From Azoarcus sp. PA01 (GTDB lineage Bacteria; Pseudomonadota; Gammaproteobacteria; Burkholderiales; Rhodocyclaceae), in contig LARU01000004.1 of NCBI GenBank assembly GCA_001274695.2, positions 868,001 to 932,000 of the forward strand: DNA of 64,000 nucleotides, given 5' to 3'. The position numbers were made by a program, and so were the translations under genes. How positions within the stretch are numbered: position 1 is the stretch's first letter; the number at the start of each line of letters is the position of its first letter. Below the pieces are notes generated by a model. That model searched no databases. It saw only the letters and a list, made by a program, of their open reading frames with translations, and was not told the origin of the DNA. Below are positions 1-8,653 of the stretch, piece by piece.

Positions 1-733
1 CAGGAGCGCCCATCGCCGGCGTCCCTTTCGCCTCGGCGCCGTGACAGGCCGCGCAGTTCTGCTGGAACAGCTCCGCACCGCGCTGCGCGCGCAGCGAGTC
101 GTGCGCGAGGCCGGACAGCGAGCGCACGTAGTTCGCAACATCCTTCACGCCGCCGGCGCCGAGCGTCGGACCGAGAGGGGGCATCACGCCGATCCGCCCG
201 GCGGTGACGGTGGCCTTGATCGTCTCCGGCTCCCCCCCCCAATGCCAAGCCTTGTCGGTGAGGTTCGGGAAACCTTTCGCACCGCGCGCATCCGAACCGT
301 GGCACTGCGCGCAGTAGGTCACGAACAGCCGTTGCCCCATGCCGCGGGCCTCCGGGTCGGCCGCCACTGCGGCCACGTCCATGCCCTGGTACTTGGCGAA
401 GATCGGCGCGTAGCGCTCTTCCGCCTTCCGGATTTCAGTTTCGTACTGCCCGACCGACGCCCAGCCGAGCACGCCCTTCGTGTTGCCGAATCCCGGATAC
501 AGGATCAGATAGACCACCGCGAAAATCAGCGTCAGCCAGAACAGGTACAACCACCAGCGCGGCAGCGGGTTGTTGTATTCGGCGAGGTTTTCGTCCCAGA
601 CGTGGCCGTGCAACTCGACCGGGCCGGTCTCGCGCTTGTTGTTCGACATCAGCACGAACAGGCAGAACAGCAGGCTCAGGGCCACCAGGCCCATCACATA
701 CACGTTCCAGAAGCCGCTAACAAAGTCAGCCAT
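1..733 (-). CDS. ccoP: cbb3-type cytochrome c oxidase subunit III (CcoP), 3' end outside window
   Basis: Di-haem c subunit that passes electrons to the CcoNO core of the high-affinity oxidase in the cytoplasmic membrane. Translating the minus strand from the ATG at 733 gives 244 residues with no stop before the edge. There are two N-terminal membrane segments (about residues 9-30 and 60-80), then a first haem site CAQCH (141-145) and a second CAACH (227-231), the expected CcoP layout. The family is usually about 300 residues, so only the C-terminus is missing. It starts three bases after the ccoQ stop. Position 232-240 is a run of nine C (nine G in the coding strand); the frame through it is intact (reads WHWGGEPET). 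Confidence 0.96.
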   Translation of the reverse strand, partial: MADFVSGFWNVYVMGLVALSLLFCLFVLMSNNKRETGPVELHGHVWDENLAEYNNPLPRWWLYLFWLTLIFAVVYLILYPGFGNTKGVLGWASVGQYETEIRKAEERYAPIFAKYQGMDVAAVAADPEARGMGQRLFVTYCAQCHGSDARGAKGFPNLTDKAWHWGGEPETIKATVTAGRIGVMPPLGPTLGAGGVKDVANYVRSLSGLAHDSLRAQRGAELFQQNCAACHGAEAKGTPAMGAP

Positions 734-736
734 TTT

Positions 737-916
737 TTATCCTTCCTTGGCTTGCCGGCCACCCTGCGGCGCCGGCTCGTCATCGTCGGTGAAGGGAAGC
801 AGCGCCGCTTCATCGAATCCGGCCCGGGCCCGCTTGCTGTAAGCCCAGAAACAGATGCCCAGAAAGCAGGCCATGCCGAGTACGGTGATGAGGGAACGCA
901 AATCGTTGATATCCAC
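737..916 (-). CDS. ccoQ: cbb3-type oxidase small subunit CcoQ (FixQ)
   Basis: Short single-span subunit that stabilises the cbb3 complex. I chose the GTG at 916 because an AGGAG lies at a normal distance upstream; an ATG at 937 in the same frame would overlap the ccoO stop and has no clear ribosome site. The 59-residue product begins V-D-I-N-D-L-R, has one transmembrane helix (ITVLGMACFLGICFWAYS) and then a charged cytoplasmic tail, as in FixQ. It sits between ccoO and ccoP in the usual ccoNOQP order. Confidence 0.88.
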   Translation of the reverse strand: MDINDLRSLITVLGMACFLGICFWAYSKRARAGFDEAALLPFTDDDEPAPQGGRQAKEG

Positions 917-933
917 GGCGCTTCTCCTGCTCG

Positions 934-1572
934 TCACTTGAAGTTCGAAAGCGCGGTACCCAGCCCCTGCAGGTACGCGATCAGCGCTTCCATCTCGGTC
1001 TTGCCTTCGAGCGCCGCCCGGGCCCCTGCGATTTCCTCATCGGAATACGGATGGCCGAGGGTGCGCAGCACCTGCATCTTCTGCTCGATGTCGTCCGTCG
1101 CGACCGGGCGTTCGAGCCACGGGAACGCGGGCATGTTCGACTCCGGAACGACGTCGCGCGGATTGTTGAGGTGCACCCGGTGCCACTCGTCAGAGTAGCG
1201 ACCACCGACGCGCTGCAGGTCCGGACCGGTCCGCTTCGAGCCCCACTGGAACGGCCGGTCGTAGATGAATTCGCCGGCGACCGAGTAGTGGCCGTAGCGT
1301 TCGGTCTCGGCGCGGAACGGGCGAATCATCTGCGAGTGGCAGTTGTAGCAGCCTTCGCGGACGTAGATGTCGCGACCGACGAGCCGGACCGGATCGTACG
1401 GCTTGACGTTCAGCGGGTTGCCCTGGCGATCGATCGGCATCGTCGTCGACTTCTGGAAGAACAGCGGGACGATCTCGACGAGGCCGCCGACGCTCACCGT
1501 CAGCAGCGTGAGCACGATCAGCCAGCCAACGCTGCGCTCGATGAAATCGTGATTCGATTTGGATTTGGCCAT
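934..1572 (-). CDS. ccoO: cbb3-type cytochrome c oxidase subunit II (CcoO)
   Basis: Membrane-anchored mono-haem cytochrome c of the cbb3 oxidase. The 212-residue protein has one N-terminal membrane anchor (about 15-38) and a single haem c motif CYNCH at residues 75-79, followed by the conserved region [18 protein letters not shown]. Length and motif order fit CcoO/FixO. It begins 15 bases after the ccoN stop and ends just before ccoQ, so all four subunits are probably one transcript. Confidence 0.97.
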   Translation of the reverse strand: MAKSKSNHDFIERSVGWLIVLTLLTVSVGGLVEIVPLFFQKSTTMPIDRQGNPLNVKPYDPVRLVGRDIYVREGCYNCHSQMIRPFRAETERYGHYSVAGEFIYDRPFQWGSKRTGPDLQRVGGRYSDEWHRVHLNNPRDVVPESNMPAFPWLERPVATDDIEQKMQVLRTLGHPYSDEEIAGARAALEGKTEMEALIAYLQGLGTALSNFK

Positions 1573-1587
1573 GTCACGTTTCTCCGA

Positions 1588-3012
1588 TCAGGCGTGCGCA
1601 GCGGCGGGAAGCACGACGGGAGCGTCGTACGCGCGGTGGCCGGCCATCGTTTTGACCATGTTGTAGAACATGATGAGCATGCCGGTCAGGAAGAGCACGC
1701 CGCCTGCGAGGCGAATCGACCAGAACGGATAGCTCGCCTTGACGCTCTCGACGAACGAGTACGTAAGGGTGCCGTCCGGATTCGTCGCGCGCCACATCAG
1801 CCCCTGCATCACCCCGGCAATCCACATCGACGCGATGTACAGCACGATGCCGATCGTCGCGATCCAGAAGTGGGCGTTGATCAGGCCCGTCGAATACATC
1901 TCGGTGCGACCGTACATGCGCGGCAGGAGGTAATACATTGAGCCGATCGAGATCATCGCGACCCAGCCGAGCGCGCCCGAATGGACGTGGCCGACAGTCC
2001 AGTCCGTGTAGTGCGACAACGCGTTCACCGTCTTGATCGACATCATCGGGCCTTCGAACGTCGACATGCCATAGAACGACAGCGCGGTGATCAGGAACTT
2101 CAGGATCGGGTCGGTGCGCAGTTTGTGCCACGCGCCGGACAGCGTCATGATGCCGTTGATCATCCCCCCCCACGACGGCGCCAGCAGGATCAGCGAGAAC
2201 ACCATGCCGACCGACTGGGTCCAGTCGGGCAGCGCGGTGTAGTGCAGATGGTGCGGGCCGGCCCACATGTAGGTGAAGATCAGCGCCCAGAAGTGCACGA
2301 CCGACAGGCGATACGAATACACCGGGCGCTCGGCCTGCTTCGGCACGAAGTAATACATCATGCCGAGGAAGCCGGCCGTCAGGAAGAAGCCGACCGCGTT
2401 GTGCCCGTACCACCACTGCACCATCGCGTCCTGCACGCCGGCGTACGCCGAATAAGACTTCGTGAGCGTCACCGGAAGCGCGGCGCTATTGACGATATGC
2501 AGCAGCGCGACGGTCAGGATGAACGCGCCGAAGAACCAGTTCGCGACGTAGATATGCGAAGTCTTGCGCTTGGCGATGGTGCCGAAGAACACCACCGCGT
2601 AGGACACCCACACCACCGCGACCAGGATGTCGATCGGCCATTCGAGCTCGGCGTACTCCTTGCTGCTCGTGATGCCAAGCGGCAACGTGATCGCGGCCAG
2701 CACGATGACCAGTTGCCAGCCCCAGAACGTGAACGCCGCGAGACGCGGCGCGAACAGCGTGGTATGGCAGGTGCGCTGAACGACGAAGTACGACGTCGCA
2801 AAGAGCGCACAGCCGCCGAACGCGAAGATCACCGCGTTGGTGTGAAGCGGACGCAACCTGCCGAAGTGGAACCATTCCCCGACGTTGAGTTCCGGCCATA
2901 CAAGCTGTGCCGCAATGATCACGCCGACCAGCATGCCCACGATTCCCCACACCACTGTCATGATGGAGAACTGGCGCACGACTTTGTAGTTGTAAGTCGC
3001 TTGCGATTGCAT
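1588..3012 (-). CDS. ccoN: cbb3-type cytochrome c oxidase subunit I (CcoN)
   Basis: Catalytic haem-copper subunit that reduces O2 to water at the haem b3-CuB centre. The 474-residue protein is polytopic with the conserved histidines visible: [11 protein letters not shown] (low-spin haem ligand), [11 protein letters not shown] (CuB region), [14 protein letters not shown] (His pair) and [11 protein letters not shown]. First gene of ccoNOQP. A perfect FNR-type palindrome lies about 100 bp upstream, consistent with microaerobic induction. A run of eight G in the coding strand (about 2164-2171) is in frame (SWGGMINGI). Confidence 0.98.
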   Translation of the reverse strand: MQSQATYNYKVVRQFSIMTVVWGIVGMLVGVIIAAQLVWPELNVGEWFHFGRLRPLHTNAVIFAFGGCALFATSYFVVQRTCHTTLFAPRLAAFTFWGWQLVIVLAAITLPLGITSSKEYAELEWPIDILVAVVWVSYAVVFFGTIAKRKTSHIYVANWFFGAFILTVALLHIVNSAALPVTLTKSYSAYAGVQDAMVQWWYGHNAVGFFLTAGFLGMMYYFVPKQAERPVYSYRLSVVHFWALIFTYMWAGPHHLHYTALPDWTQSVGMVFSLILLAPSWGGMINGIMTLSGAWHKLRTDPILKFLITALSFYGMSTFEGPMMSIKTVNALSHYTDWTVGHVHSGALGWVAMISIGSMYYLLPRMYGRTEMYSTGLINAHFWIATIGIVLYIASMWIAGVMQGLMWRATNPDGTLTYSFVESVKASYPFWSIRLAGGVLFLTGMLIMFYNMVKTMAGHRAYDAPVVLPAAAHA

Positions 3013-3114
3013 GTAACTGCCCCCTTGATGAAAAACCCTTGCGCCCGGTCTGCAATCACACCCGCCCTAGCAGCCCGGACGAACGCGTCGATGCACAACC
3101 CCGCTGATCGGCCG

Positions 3115-3128
3115 TTGACTTAGATCAA
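3115..3128. promoter_or_regulatory. FNR/ANR-type box upstream of ccoN
   Basis: The palindrome TTGAC-TTAG-ATCAA matches the FNR/ANR consensus TTGAT-N4-ATCAA except for one base in the left arm. Its centre is about 110 bp upstream of the ccoN start, so a class II position (-41.5) would place transcription start near 3080. FNR-family control of ccoNOQP is established in many proteobacteria; binding here is inferred from the sequence. Confidence 0.8.
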
Positions 3129-3180
3129 CATTATATTGCACCGCGCAATCGGGCGGAAGCACATGGAACATCAATCGCGC

Positions 3181-3203
3181 AAAAAACCATGTTGGGAACA
3201 TGG
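3181..3203 (-). terminator. rho-independent terminator, distal of a tandem pair behind ccoS
   Basis: On the minus strand a perfect 7-bp stem (CCATGTT / AACATGG) with a three-base loop is followed directly by six T. It lies downstream of the terminator at 3218-3246 and upstream of the ccoN promoter region, so it acts as a second barrier to read-through from ccoIS. Confidence 0.75.
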
Positions 3204-3217
3204 TAAAAATCGCAGGC

Positions 3218-3246
3218 AAAAAAAAGGGTGCGTATCGAACGCACCC
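3218..3246 (-). terminator. rho-independent terminator of ccoIS
   Basis: On the minus strand an 8-bp perfect stem (GGGTGCGT / ACGCACCC) with a five-base loop is followed by eight T. It is the first strong hairpin after the ccoS stop and separates ccoIS from ccoNOQP. Confidence 0.88.
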
Positions 3247-3358
3247 CCAACCCCAACAGAGAGACATAAATACCAGTTGCCGAAGTGCCGCCCGAAATTT
3301 CGCGGCGACACCCGTAAAAACCATGGAAAAAGTATGCCCATCTCGTCCGGATGAAGTT

Positions 3359-3372
3359 TTGACCAGGGTCAA
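3359..3372. promoter_or_regulatory. second FNR/Dnr-like palindrome between ccoS and its terminator
   Basis: Perfect palindromic arms TTGAC-CAGG-GTCAA, similar to the box at 3115. It lies after the ccoS stop but before the terminators, about 350 bp from ccoN, so no obvious promoter is served in either direction. It could be an upstream auxiliary site, a site for an internal or antisense transcript, or chance. Confidence 0.45.
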
Positions 3373-3410
3373 CAAAGAGTGTCCCTGACAGCACGACGAC
3401 GTGGTCCGAC

Positions 3411-3608
3411 TCACTTCGGCGGCTCGCGCTCGGGGTCGTCCGGCTGCTTTTCGGCAGGCGGTGGCGCATCGCGGTCGTCCATCAGCACCCGGTACGCCGG
3501 ACCTTCCATATCGTCGTACTGGCCCGACTTGAGCGACCACCAGAAAATCACGCCGATCCCGAAAACCAGCACGACCGAGAGCGGGATCAGGATGTAAAGG
3601 CTTTCCAT
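3411..3608 (-). CDS. ccoS: cbb3 oxidase maturation protein CcoS
   Basis: Small membrane protein needed for cofactor insertion into cbb3 oxidase. The 65-residue product begins MESLYILIPLSVVLVFGIG, has one N-terminal transmembrane helix with the FWWSLKSGQYDD motif typical of FixS/CcoS, and ends in a proline-rich acidic tail. The ATG at 3608 overlaps the ccoI stop by one base (TGATG), which indicates translational coupling; longer in-frame extensions upstream lie inside ccoI and are not credible. Followed by two tandem terminators. Confidence 0.93.
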   Translation of the reverse strand: MESLYILIPLSVVLVFGIGVIFWWSLKSGQYDDMEGPAYRVLMDDRDAPPPAEKQPDDPEREPPK

Positions 3609-6145
3609 CAGCGAACCCTGCTCCATGGTTGGCGCTGCAGGCGCAGCGCATTGAGAACGACGAGCAGCGAGCTTCCGGCCATGCCGATGCCGGCCATCCA
3701 CGGCGTGACGAGACCCGCCATCGCGAGCGGCACCGAAGTGAAGTTGTATGCGAACGACCACCACAGGTTCTGCCGGATGATCCGCAGCGTGCGGCGCGAA
3801 AGATCGAGCCCGCGTCCGAGCCCGGCCAGGCTCTCGCTCAACAGCACGATGTCGGCTTCGTTGCGGGCGAGCTCGGTACCGCCGCCCATCGCCACCGACA
3901 CGTGTGCCTGCGCAAGCACCGGAGCATCATTGACGCCGTCGCCGACCATCGCCACGACTGCGCCGGGAACACGCTGCAGCTTCTCCAGGCACTGCTGCTT
4001 GCCCTGAGGCGTCAGCCCGCCATGGGCGTCGTCGATGCCCAGGCCCTGCGCGACCGCGTCGACCGCGCCGGGCGAATCGCCGCTCAGCACCGTCAGGCGG
4101 GCTTTCTCGGCGAGAAGCTTGGTCGTCAGCTGCGCGGCCTCCTCGCGCGGCACGTCCGCGAGGCGGAACAGGCCGAGCCATTCGCCCGTTCTGCCGAGCG
4201 CAATCACCGACCCGCCGCGCGTCTCGAACTGCGCGCACCGCGCCGGTTCGGCGAGATCCAGTTGCGCTGCGACGTAGCCCGGGCGTCCAATCGCATGGCG
4301 CACGCCATCGATCCGCCCCGCGATGCCCTGCCCGGTCTGCGCGACGACCTCATCGACCACGGGCAGCACGCGGTCTGCCGCGGCGGCGCGGCGCAGGCCC
4401 TCGCCGACCGGATGTTCGGAGTCGCGCTCGAGCGCCGCCGCCAGCATGCGCAATTCGGCTTCGCCCAGCTCGCCGAGCGGCTGGACTTCCTCGAGGCTCA
4501 TCCGCCCGCGCGTCAGCGTGCCGGTCTTGTCGAAGACGAAGTGATTCGCGCGCCCGAGCGTCTCGATCGCGTGCCCGCGCGTCACCAGCACGCCCATGCG
4601 GGCCAGCGCGTCGGTCGCCACTGTCAGCGCCGTCGGCGTCGCCAGCGACAGCGCACAAGGACACGCGACCACCAGCACCGACACGAACACCCACAGCGCC
4701 CGCCCCGGCTCGATGAAGTACCACGCGAAACCCGTCGCGAACGCGAGCACCAGCAGCGCGACGATGAACACGACCGCGACGCGGTCCGACTGCTGCGCGA
4801 GGCGAGGCTTTTCGCTCGCGCCGCGCTCCATCAGGCGGCGGATCGCCGCGAGGCGGGTTGAGTCCCCGACCTGCTCGACGCGCACCGTCAGCGGGCTCGA
4901 AATATTGATGCTGCCGCCGGTGACCGGGCTGCCGGCAGATTTCGGCACCGGCAGGCTCTCGCCGGTCAGCAGCGCCTCGTTCGCCTCGCTGCGCCCGTCG
5001 ACGACGACGCCGTCAGCGGGCATCGCTTCACCGGGCCGCACCCGCACGAAATTGCCCGGCACCAGCTGCGACACCGGCACGCGCTCGCCGTCCGACGCAG
5101 GCCAGCCCGACAGGCGCTCGGCAAACGCCGGCAGCACCTTGCCGAGCTCCTCGACGCCACGCACCGCTTTCTGACGCGCGACCATCTCCAGATAGCGCCC
5201 GCACAGCAGGAAGAACACGAACATCGTCACCGAGTCGAAATACACTTCGCCGCTCCCGACAAGCGTCGCCCAGACGCTCGCCGCGAACGCACTGCCGACC
5301 CCGAGCGCCACTGGCACGTCCATGCCCAGACGGCGCAGCTTCAGGTCGCGCAGCGCGCGCTGGAAAAACGGCGCCGCGGAATACAGCACGACCGGAAGCG
5401 TCAACAGCAGGCTTGCCCAGCGCATCAGCTGCTCGATGTCCGGCGCGAGGTCGCCTTCCGGCGCGATGTACGCCGGGAAGGCGTACATCATCACCTGCAT
5501 CATGCCGAAGCCGGCGACGAAGACGCGCCACAGCATCGACCGCCGCTCGCGCTTGCCGATCTGCTCCGAGCGCTCGGCGTCGTAGGGATACGCGCGGTAG
5601 CCGATCGCCTGGATTGCGGAGAGGATCTCGGACAGCTTGATGCGCCGTTCGTCCCAGCGCACCCGCGCACGCCGGGTCGCATAGTTGACCTCGACCAACG
5701 AGACGCCCGGCTGGCGCGCGACGTGCTGTTCGTTCAGCCACACGCACGCGGCGCAAGTGATCCCTTCGAGGATCAGCGCCGCTTCGCGCTCGTGCTCGCC
5801 GATCGGCTGCACGAAGGTTTTCTGGAAATCGGGATGATCAAACAGCCCGAGTTCCTGTAGTTCGGCCGGCAGCGCCTCCTTCTGCGGCTCGGGCATCGCG
5901 TCGCGATGGCGGTAGTAATCGGTCAGACCGTTCGCGACAATCGACTCCGCAACGGCTTCGCAGCCAACGCAGCACATGCGCCGCGACGCCCCGTCGATCG
6001 TCACGTAGTGATGCGTGTCGGGCGGGACCGGCAAGCCGCAGTGATAGCAGTCCTGCTCGGGCAACGATGCTCGGACAGACTCGATTTCGGAAGCGCTCAT
6101 CAGGGAAACACCGAGGGCTGCGAGGGCGGCGAACGGGCGATCCAT
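3608..6145 (-). CDS. ccoI: CcoI-type copper P1B-ATPase for cbb3 oxidase assembly
   Basis: Copper-exporting P-type ATPase that supplies Cu for the CcoN CuB centre. Visible in order: an N-terminal cysteine-rich segment (CYHCGLP and CCVGCE) typical of CcoI rather than CopA, a heavy-metal-binding motif GITCAACVW, the membrane CPC motif in VVACPCALSLATPTAL, the phosphorylation site DKTGTLTRG, and the hinge GDGVNDAPVLAQA. The 845-residue frame may start later: M17 (position 6097) gives a more usual N-terminus, and neither start has a strong ribosome site. First gene of ccoIS. No ccoG is present between these genes. Confidence 0.96.
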   Translation of the reverse strand: MDRPFAALAALGVSLMSASEIESVRASLPEQDCYHCGLPVPPDTHHYVTIDGASRRMCCVGCEAVAESIVANGLTDYYRHRDAMPEPQKEALPAELQELGLFDHPDFQKTFVQPIGEHEREAALILEGITCAACVWLNEQHVARQPGVSLVEVNYATRRARVRWDERRIKLSEILSAIQAIGYRAYPYDAERSEQIGKRERRSMLWRVFVAGFGMMQVMMYAFPAYIAPEGDLAPDIEQLMRWASLLLTLPVVLYSAAPFFQRALRDLKLRRLGMDVPVALGVGSAFAASVWATLVGSGEVYFDSVTMFVFFLLCGRYLEMVARQKAVRGVEELGKVLPAFAERLSGWPASDGERVPVSQLVPGNFVRVRPGEAMPADGVVVDGRSEANEALLTGESLPVPKSAGSPVTGGSINISSPLTVRVEQVGDSTRLAAIRRLMERGASEKPRLAQQSDRVAVVFIVALLVLAFATGFAWYFIEPGRALWVFVSVLVVACPCALSLATPTALTVATDALARMGVLVTRGHAIETLGRANHFVFDKTGTLTRGRMSLEEVQPLGELGEAELRMLAAALERDSEHPVGEGLRRAAAADRVLPVVDEVVAQTGQGIAGRIDGVRHAIGRPGYVAAQLDLAEPARCAQFETRGGSVIALGRTGEWLGLFRLADVPREEAAQLTTKLLAEKARLTVLSGDSPGAVDAVAQGLGIDDAHGGLTPQGKQQCLEKLQRVPGAVVAMVGDGVNDAPVLAQAHVSVAMGGGTELARNEADIVLLSESLAGLGRGLDLSRRTLRIIRQNLWWSFAYNFTSVPLAMAGLVTPWMAGIGMAGSSLLVVLNALRLQRQPWSRVR

Positions 6146-6295
6146 CCGCCCGTTCAGGCAGTGAAACGTCTATTTAGCACACTCGACGTCGCGCCGCTAT
6201 TGCAGTGCAGCAAAACTTGCGGCACGCCCGCCCCCCGGAGCGCCGCAATCGTCGCTCGCGCCGCTCACGGTCGCCGCGACCGCGTCCGCTTCAGT

Positions 6296-7063
6296 TCATT
6301 TCGCAGTCATGCGAATCGCGCCGTCGAGGCGGATCGTCTCGCCGTTGAGGTAGGCGTTCTCGATGATGTGGCGCACCAGCGCCGCGTATTCCGCGGGCCG
6401 TCCCATGCGCGACGGGAAGGGCACGGTCCTGCCGAGCGAATCCTGCACTTCCTGCGGCATGCCCATCAGCATCGGCGTCTCCATGATCCCCGGCGCGATC
6501 GTCATCACCCGCACGCCGAAGCGCGCGAGCTCGCGCGCCACGGGCAACGTCAGCCCGACCACGCCCGCCTTCGAGGCCGCATACGCCGCCTGGCCGATCT
6601 GGCCGTCATAGGCCGCGACCGACGCGGTGCTGACGATCACACCGCGCTCGCCTTCGTCGTTCGGCGCCGCCTTCGTCATCACGTCCGCGGCGAGCCGCAT
6701 CATGTTGAAACTGCCGATGAGGTTGACGGTGATCGTGCGCGCGAACGACTCGAGCCGGTGCGGTCCCTCGCGACCGACGACTTTTTCGGCCGGAGCGATG
6801 CCGGCGCAATTGACCAGCCCGTGCAGTGCCCCGAAGCCGGACACCGCGCGATCGATCGCCGCCTTCGCGCTCGCCTCGTCAGTTACGTCGGTCGCGACGA
6901 ACGCCGCCGCGGTGCCCAGCTCCGCCGCGAGCGCCTCGCCCGCGTCACGATTCACGTCGGCCAGCACCACCTTGCCTCCGGCCCCGACCAGCATCCGCGC
7001 GGTCGCCGCCCCCAGTCCCGACCCGCCCCCGGTGACGACGAACACGCCATTTTCGATCTTCAT
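6296..7063 (-). CDS. short-chain dehydrogenase, 3-hydroxyacyl-CoA dehydrogenase type (HSD10-like)
   Basis: NAD-dependent classical SDR, probably oxidising a 3-hydroxyacyl-CoA. The 255-residue protein has the cofactor motif TGGGSGLG near the N-terminus, NCAG (NNAG equivalent), the catalytic S-x12-YAASK set, and the long insertion before the PG motif typical of type II 3-hydroxyacyl-CoA dehydrogenase. Stand-alone gene; a palindromic MerR-type operator lies about 60 bp upstream at 7125. That favours a role in fatty-acid or branched-chain acyl-CoA degradation, which is inferred from family and operator. Substrate cannot be read from sequence. Confidence 0.88.
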   Translation of the reverse strand: MKIENGVFVVTGGGSGLGAATARMLVGAGGKVVLADVNRDAGEALAAELGTAAAFVATDVTDEASAKAAIDRAVSGFGALHGLVNCAGIAPAEKVVGREGPHRLESFARTITVNLIGSFNMMRLAADVMTKAAPNDEGERGVIVSTASVAAYDGQIGQAAYAASKAGVVGLTLPVARELARFGVRVMTIAPGIMETPMLMGMPQEVQDSLGRTVPFPSRMGRPAEYAALVRHIIENAYLNGETIRLDGAIRMTAK

Positions 7064-7124
7064 TGCGAGACTCTCCGTGAATGCCGCCCGGATGCGGGCG
7101 TACGAAGGCGCACCATAATGTCCG

Positions 7125-7140
7125 TTGACGTCAACGTCAA
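7125..7140. promoter_or_regulatory. palindromic operator upstream of the SDR gene (LiuR/MerR-like)
   Basis: A perfect interrupted palindrome, TTGACGT-N2-ACGTCAA. On the minus strand it is followed within about 15-20 bases by a CATTAT/TATGGT stretch that could be the -10 of the SDR promoter, so the operator would overlap the -35/spacer region as MerR-family operators do. It resembles operators reported for the branched-chain acyl-CoA regulator LiuR. The regulator gene is not in the window. Confidence 0.6.
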
Positions 7141-7261
7141 CTGGCGAGCCGACACCGATAGATTTTCCACCCGTTCCCCGGCAGCGGTTCGTCTATCGCG
7201 CCAGCGACTGACGCGCATAGGCTAAACTTCATTCGCTCCCGACGCCCCCATGGAGACGACA

Positions 7262-7570
7262 GTGATTGCTCTCGTCGAGTCACAACGCGAACGAATCGCC
7301 GAACTTTGCCGATCGCTCGGGGTTCAGCGCCTGGATCTTTTCGGCTCAGGGGTTCGCGACGACTATTCGCCGTCCAGCAGCGATCTCGACTTCCTGGTCG
7401 AGTTCAACGATAGGCCCCCTGCCAAGTACGCTGAGGCTTGGCTTACCCTGCAAGAAGAACTGGAACTGCTGCTCGGGCGTCCGATCGATCTCGTCACGAG
7501 CAGCGCGATGGCGAACCCTTATTTCCGGGATCGTGTCCTGCAGACGCGAGAAACGATCTATGCACGCTGA
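7262..7570 (+). CDS. mntA: MntA-like nucleotidyltransferase antitoxin
   Basis: Minimal nucleotidyltransferase (MNT) antitoxin; characterised MntA proteins AMPylate the partner HEPN toxin HepT. The motif G-S-X11-D-L-D in LFGSGVRDDYSPSSSDLDF is the nucleotidyltransferase signature and supplies the metal-binding aspartates. I chose the GTG at 7262 because GGAG sits six bases upstream; an in-frame ATG at 7250 adds four residues but lacks a ribosome site. The stop overlaps the hepT start by 11 bases, as expected for a co-translated pair. Confidence 0.88.
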   Translation: MIALVESQRERIAELCRSLGVQRLDLFGSGVRDDYSPSSSDLDFLVEFNDRPPAKYAEAWLTLQEELELLLGRPIDLVTSSAMANPYFRDRVLQTRETIYAR

Positions 7571-7901
7571 TTCGCCCAAGTATCTCTGGGACGCGCAAAA
7601 CGCTGCCGCGCTCATCGAGCAGTTCGTATCGGGCAGATCTTACGAGGACTACGTCAGCGACCCGATGCTGAAGTCCGCAGTCGAGAGGCAACTCGGAATC
7701 ATCGGAGAAGCGCTCAATGCGCTTTCGCGCCGTGACCCGGCAACAGCGAAAACTATCCCCGATCTCGCGCGCATCGTGTCGTTTCGAAACGTGCTGATCC
7801 ATGGCTATGCGTCAGTCGACGACAAGCTCGTATGGGGCGTCGTCGAAGCGAAACTATCTACCCTCCGCCATACGATCACCGACCTCTTGGCCCCTTCCTG
7901 A
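7560..7901 (+). CDS. hepT: HepT-like HEPN-domain ribonuclease toxin
   Basis: Partner toxin of the MNT/HEPN module. The 113-residue all-alpha protein starts at the ATG at 7560 inside the end of mntA (MHADSPKYLWDAQ) and carries the RX4HXY RNase motif at R76-NVLI-H81-G-Y83; the tyrosine is the residue AMPylated by MntA in studied systems. The pair sits alone between a metabolic gene and a NUDIX gene, without flanking repeats. Probably stress-response, stabilisation or phage-defence cargo. Confidence 0.9.
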   Translation: MHADSPKYLWDAQNAAALIEQFVSGRSYEDYVSDPMLKSAVERQLGIIGEALNALSRRDPATAKTIPDLARIVSFRNVLIHGYASVDDKLVWGVVEAKLSTLRHTITDLLAPS

Positions 7902-7951
7902 TCTGAACCGCCACCCCCCGGCAACGGCGCGCCGATTCACGCAGTCCCCGT

Positions 7952-8560
7952 TCACGATCCGCCCAGGAACCGGTACAGCGACACCAGGATTCCCGCCGTC
8001 GCGCCCCAGATGAAATACCCTTCGTACGGCATCGCGTAATACTGTCGCATCCGGCCCTGGTATTCCATGCTGTGGCGCTCGTGGTTGGCCGGGTCGAGGA
8101 AATGCGCGAGCGGCACTTCGAACGCTTCGGCAACTTCGAAAGCGTCGAGCTTCAGCTCGAACGGCGGATGCACGAGCCCGACCACCGGCGTGATCCTGAA
8201 GCCGGTCCCGGTGAAGTAATCGGGCAGTTCGCCGAGCAGTTCGATGCGTTCCGGGTCGAGACCGGTCTCCTCCTCGGTCTCGCGCAACGCCGTCATCACC
8301 GGCGAGACGTCCGCTTTCTCGACGCGCCCGCCGGGAAAGCTGATCTGGCCCGGATGATGATGCAGATGATCGGTGCGGCGCGTCAGCAGCACCGCAAGCC
8401 GCTCCGGGCGCAGGACCACCGGCACCAGCACCGCGGCCGGGCGGAACTCGCCCCGATGGGAGCCGTCTTCGCGCACCGGCGCCATCTGCGGCGCATCGAC
8501 GAACCGGCGCCGCAGCCCCTCGGCATCGAGTGCCGCTTCCATGAGCTTCTTTTCGATCAC
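7952..8560 (-). CDS. NUDIX hydrolase, CoA pyrophosphatase (NudL/YeaB) family
   Basis: Predicted to cleave CoA or acyl-CoA to 3',5'-ADP and phosphopantetheine. The NUDIX box follows FPGGRV (about residues 76-101, with ALRETEEETGL). The upstream block LLTRRTDHLHHHPGQISFPG is the extra CoA-pyrophosphatase signature (LLTxRSxxLxxHxGQxxFPG). 202 residues, normal for the family. Convergent with hepT, 50 bp apart. Confidence 0.9.
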   Translation of the reverse strand: MIEKKLMEAALDAEGLRRRFVDAPQMAPVREDGSHRGEFRPAAVLVPVVLRPERLAVLLTRRTDHLHHHPGQISFPGGRVEKADVSPVMTALRETEEETGLDPERIELLGELPDYFTGTGFRITPVVGLVHPPFELKLDAFEVAEAFEVPLAHFLDPANHERHSMEYQGRMRQYYAMPYEGYFIWGATAGILVSLYRFLGGS

Positions 8561-8653
8561 TCGTCTTACCTCTCCAGAAAACGCTTGGCAGCCCCGGATT
8601 TTCTTGTCCCTTTATTCGGGAGCGGAAACGGCACAGCCGGTTCCTCGGGGCGC

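Noticed and set aside
6146..6295. tRNA or small RNA in the gap behind the SDR gene
   Set aside because: No tRNA arm pattern or terminator was visible in this or the other gaps examined by eye.
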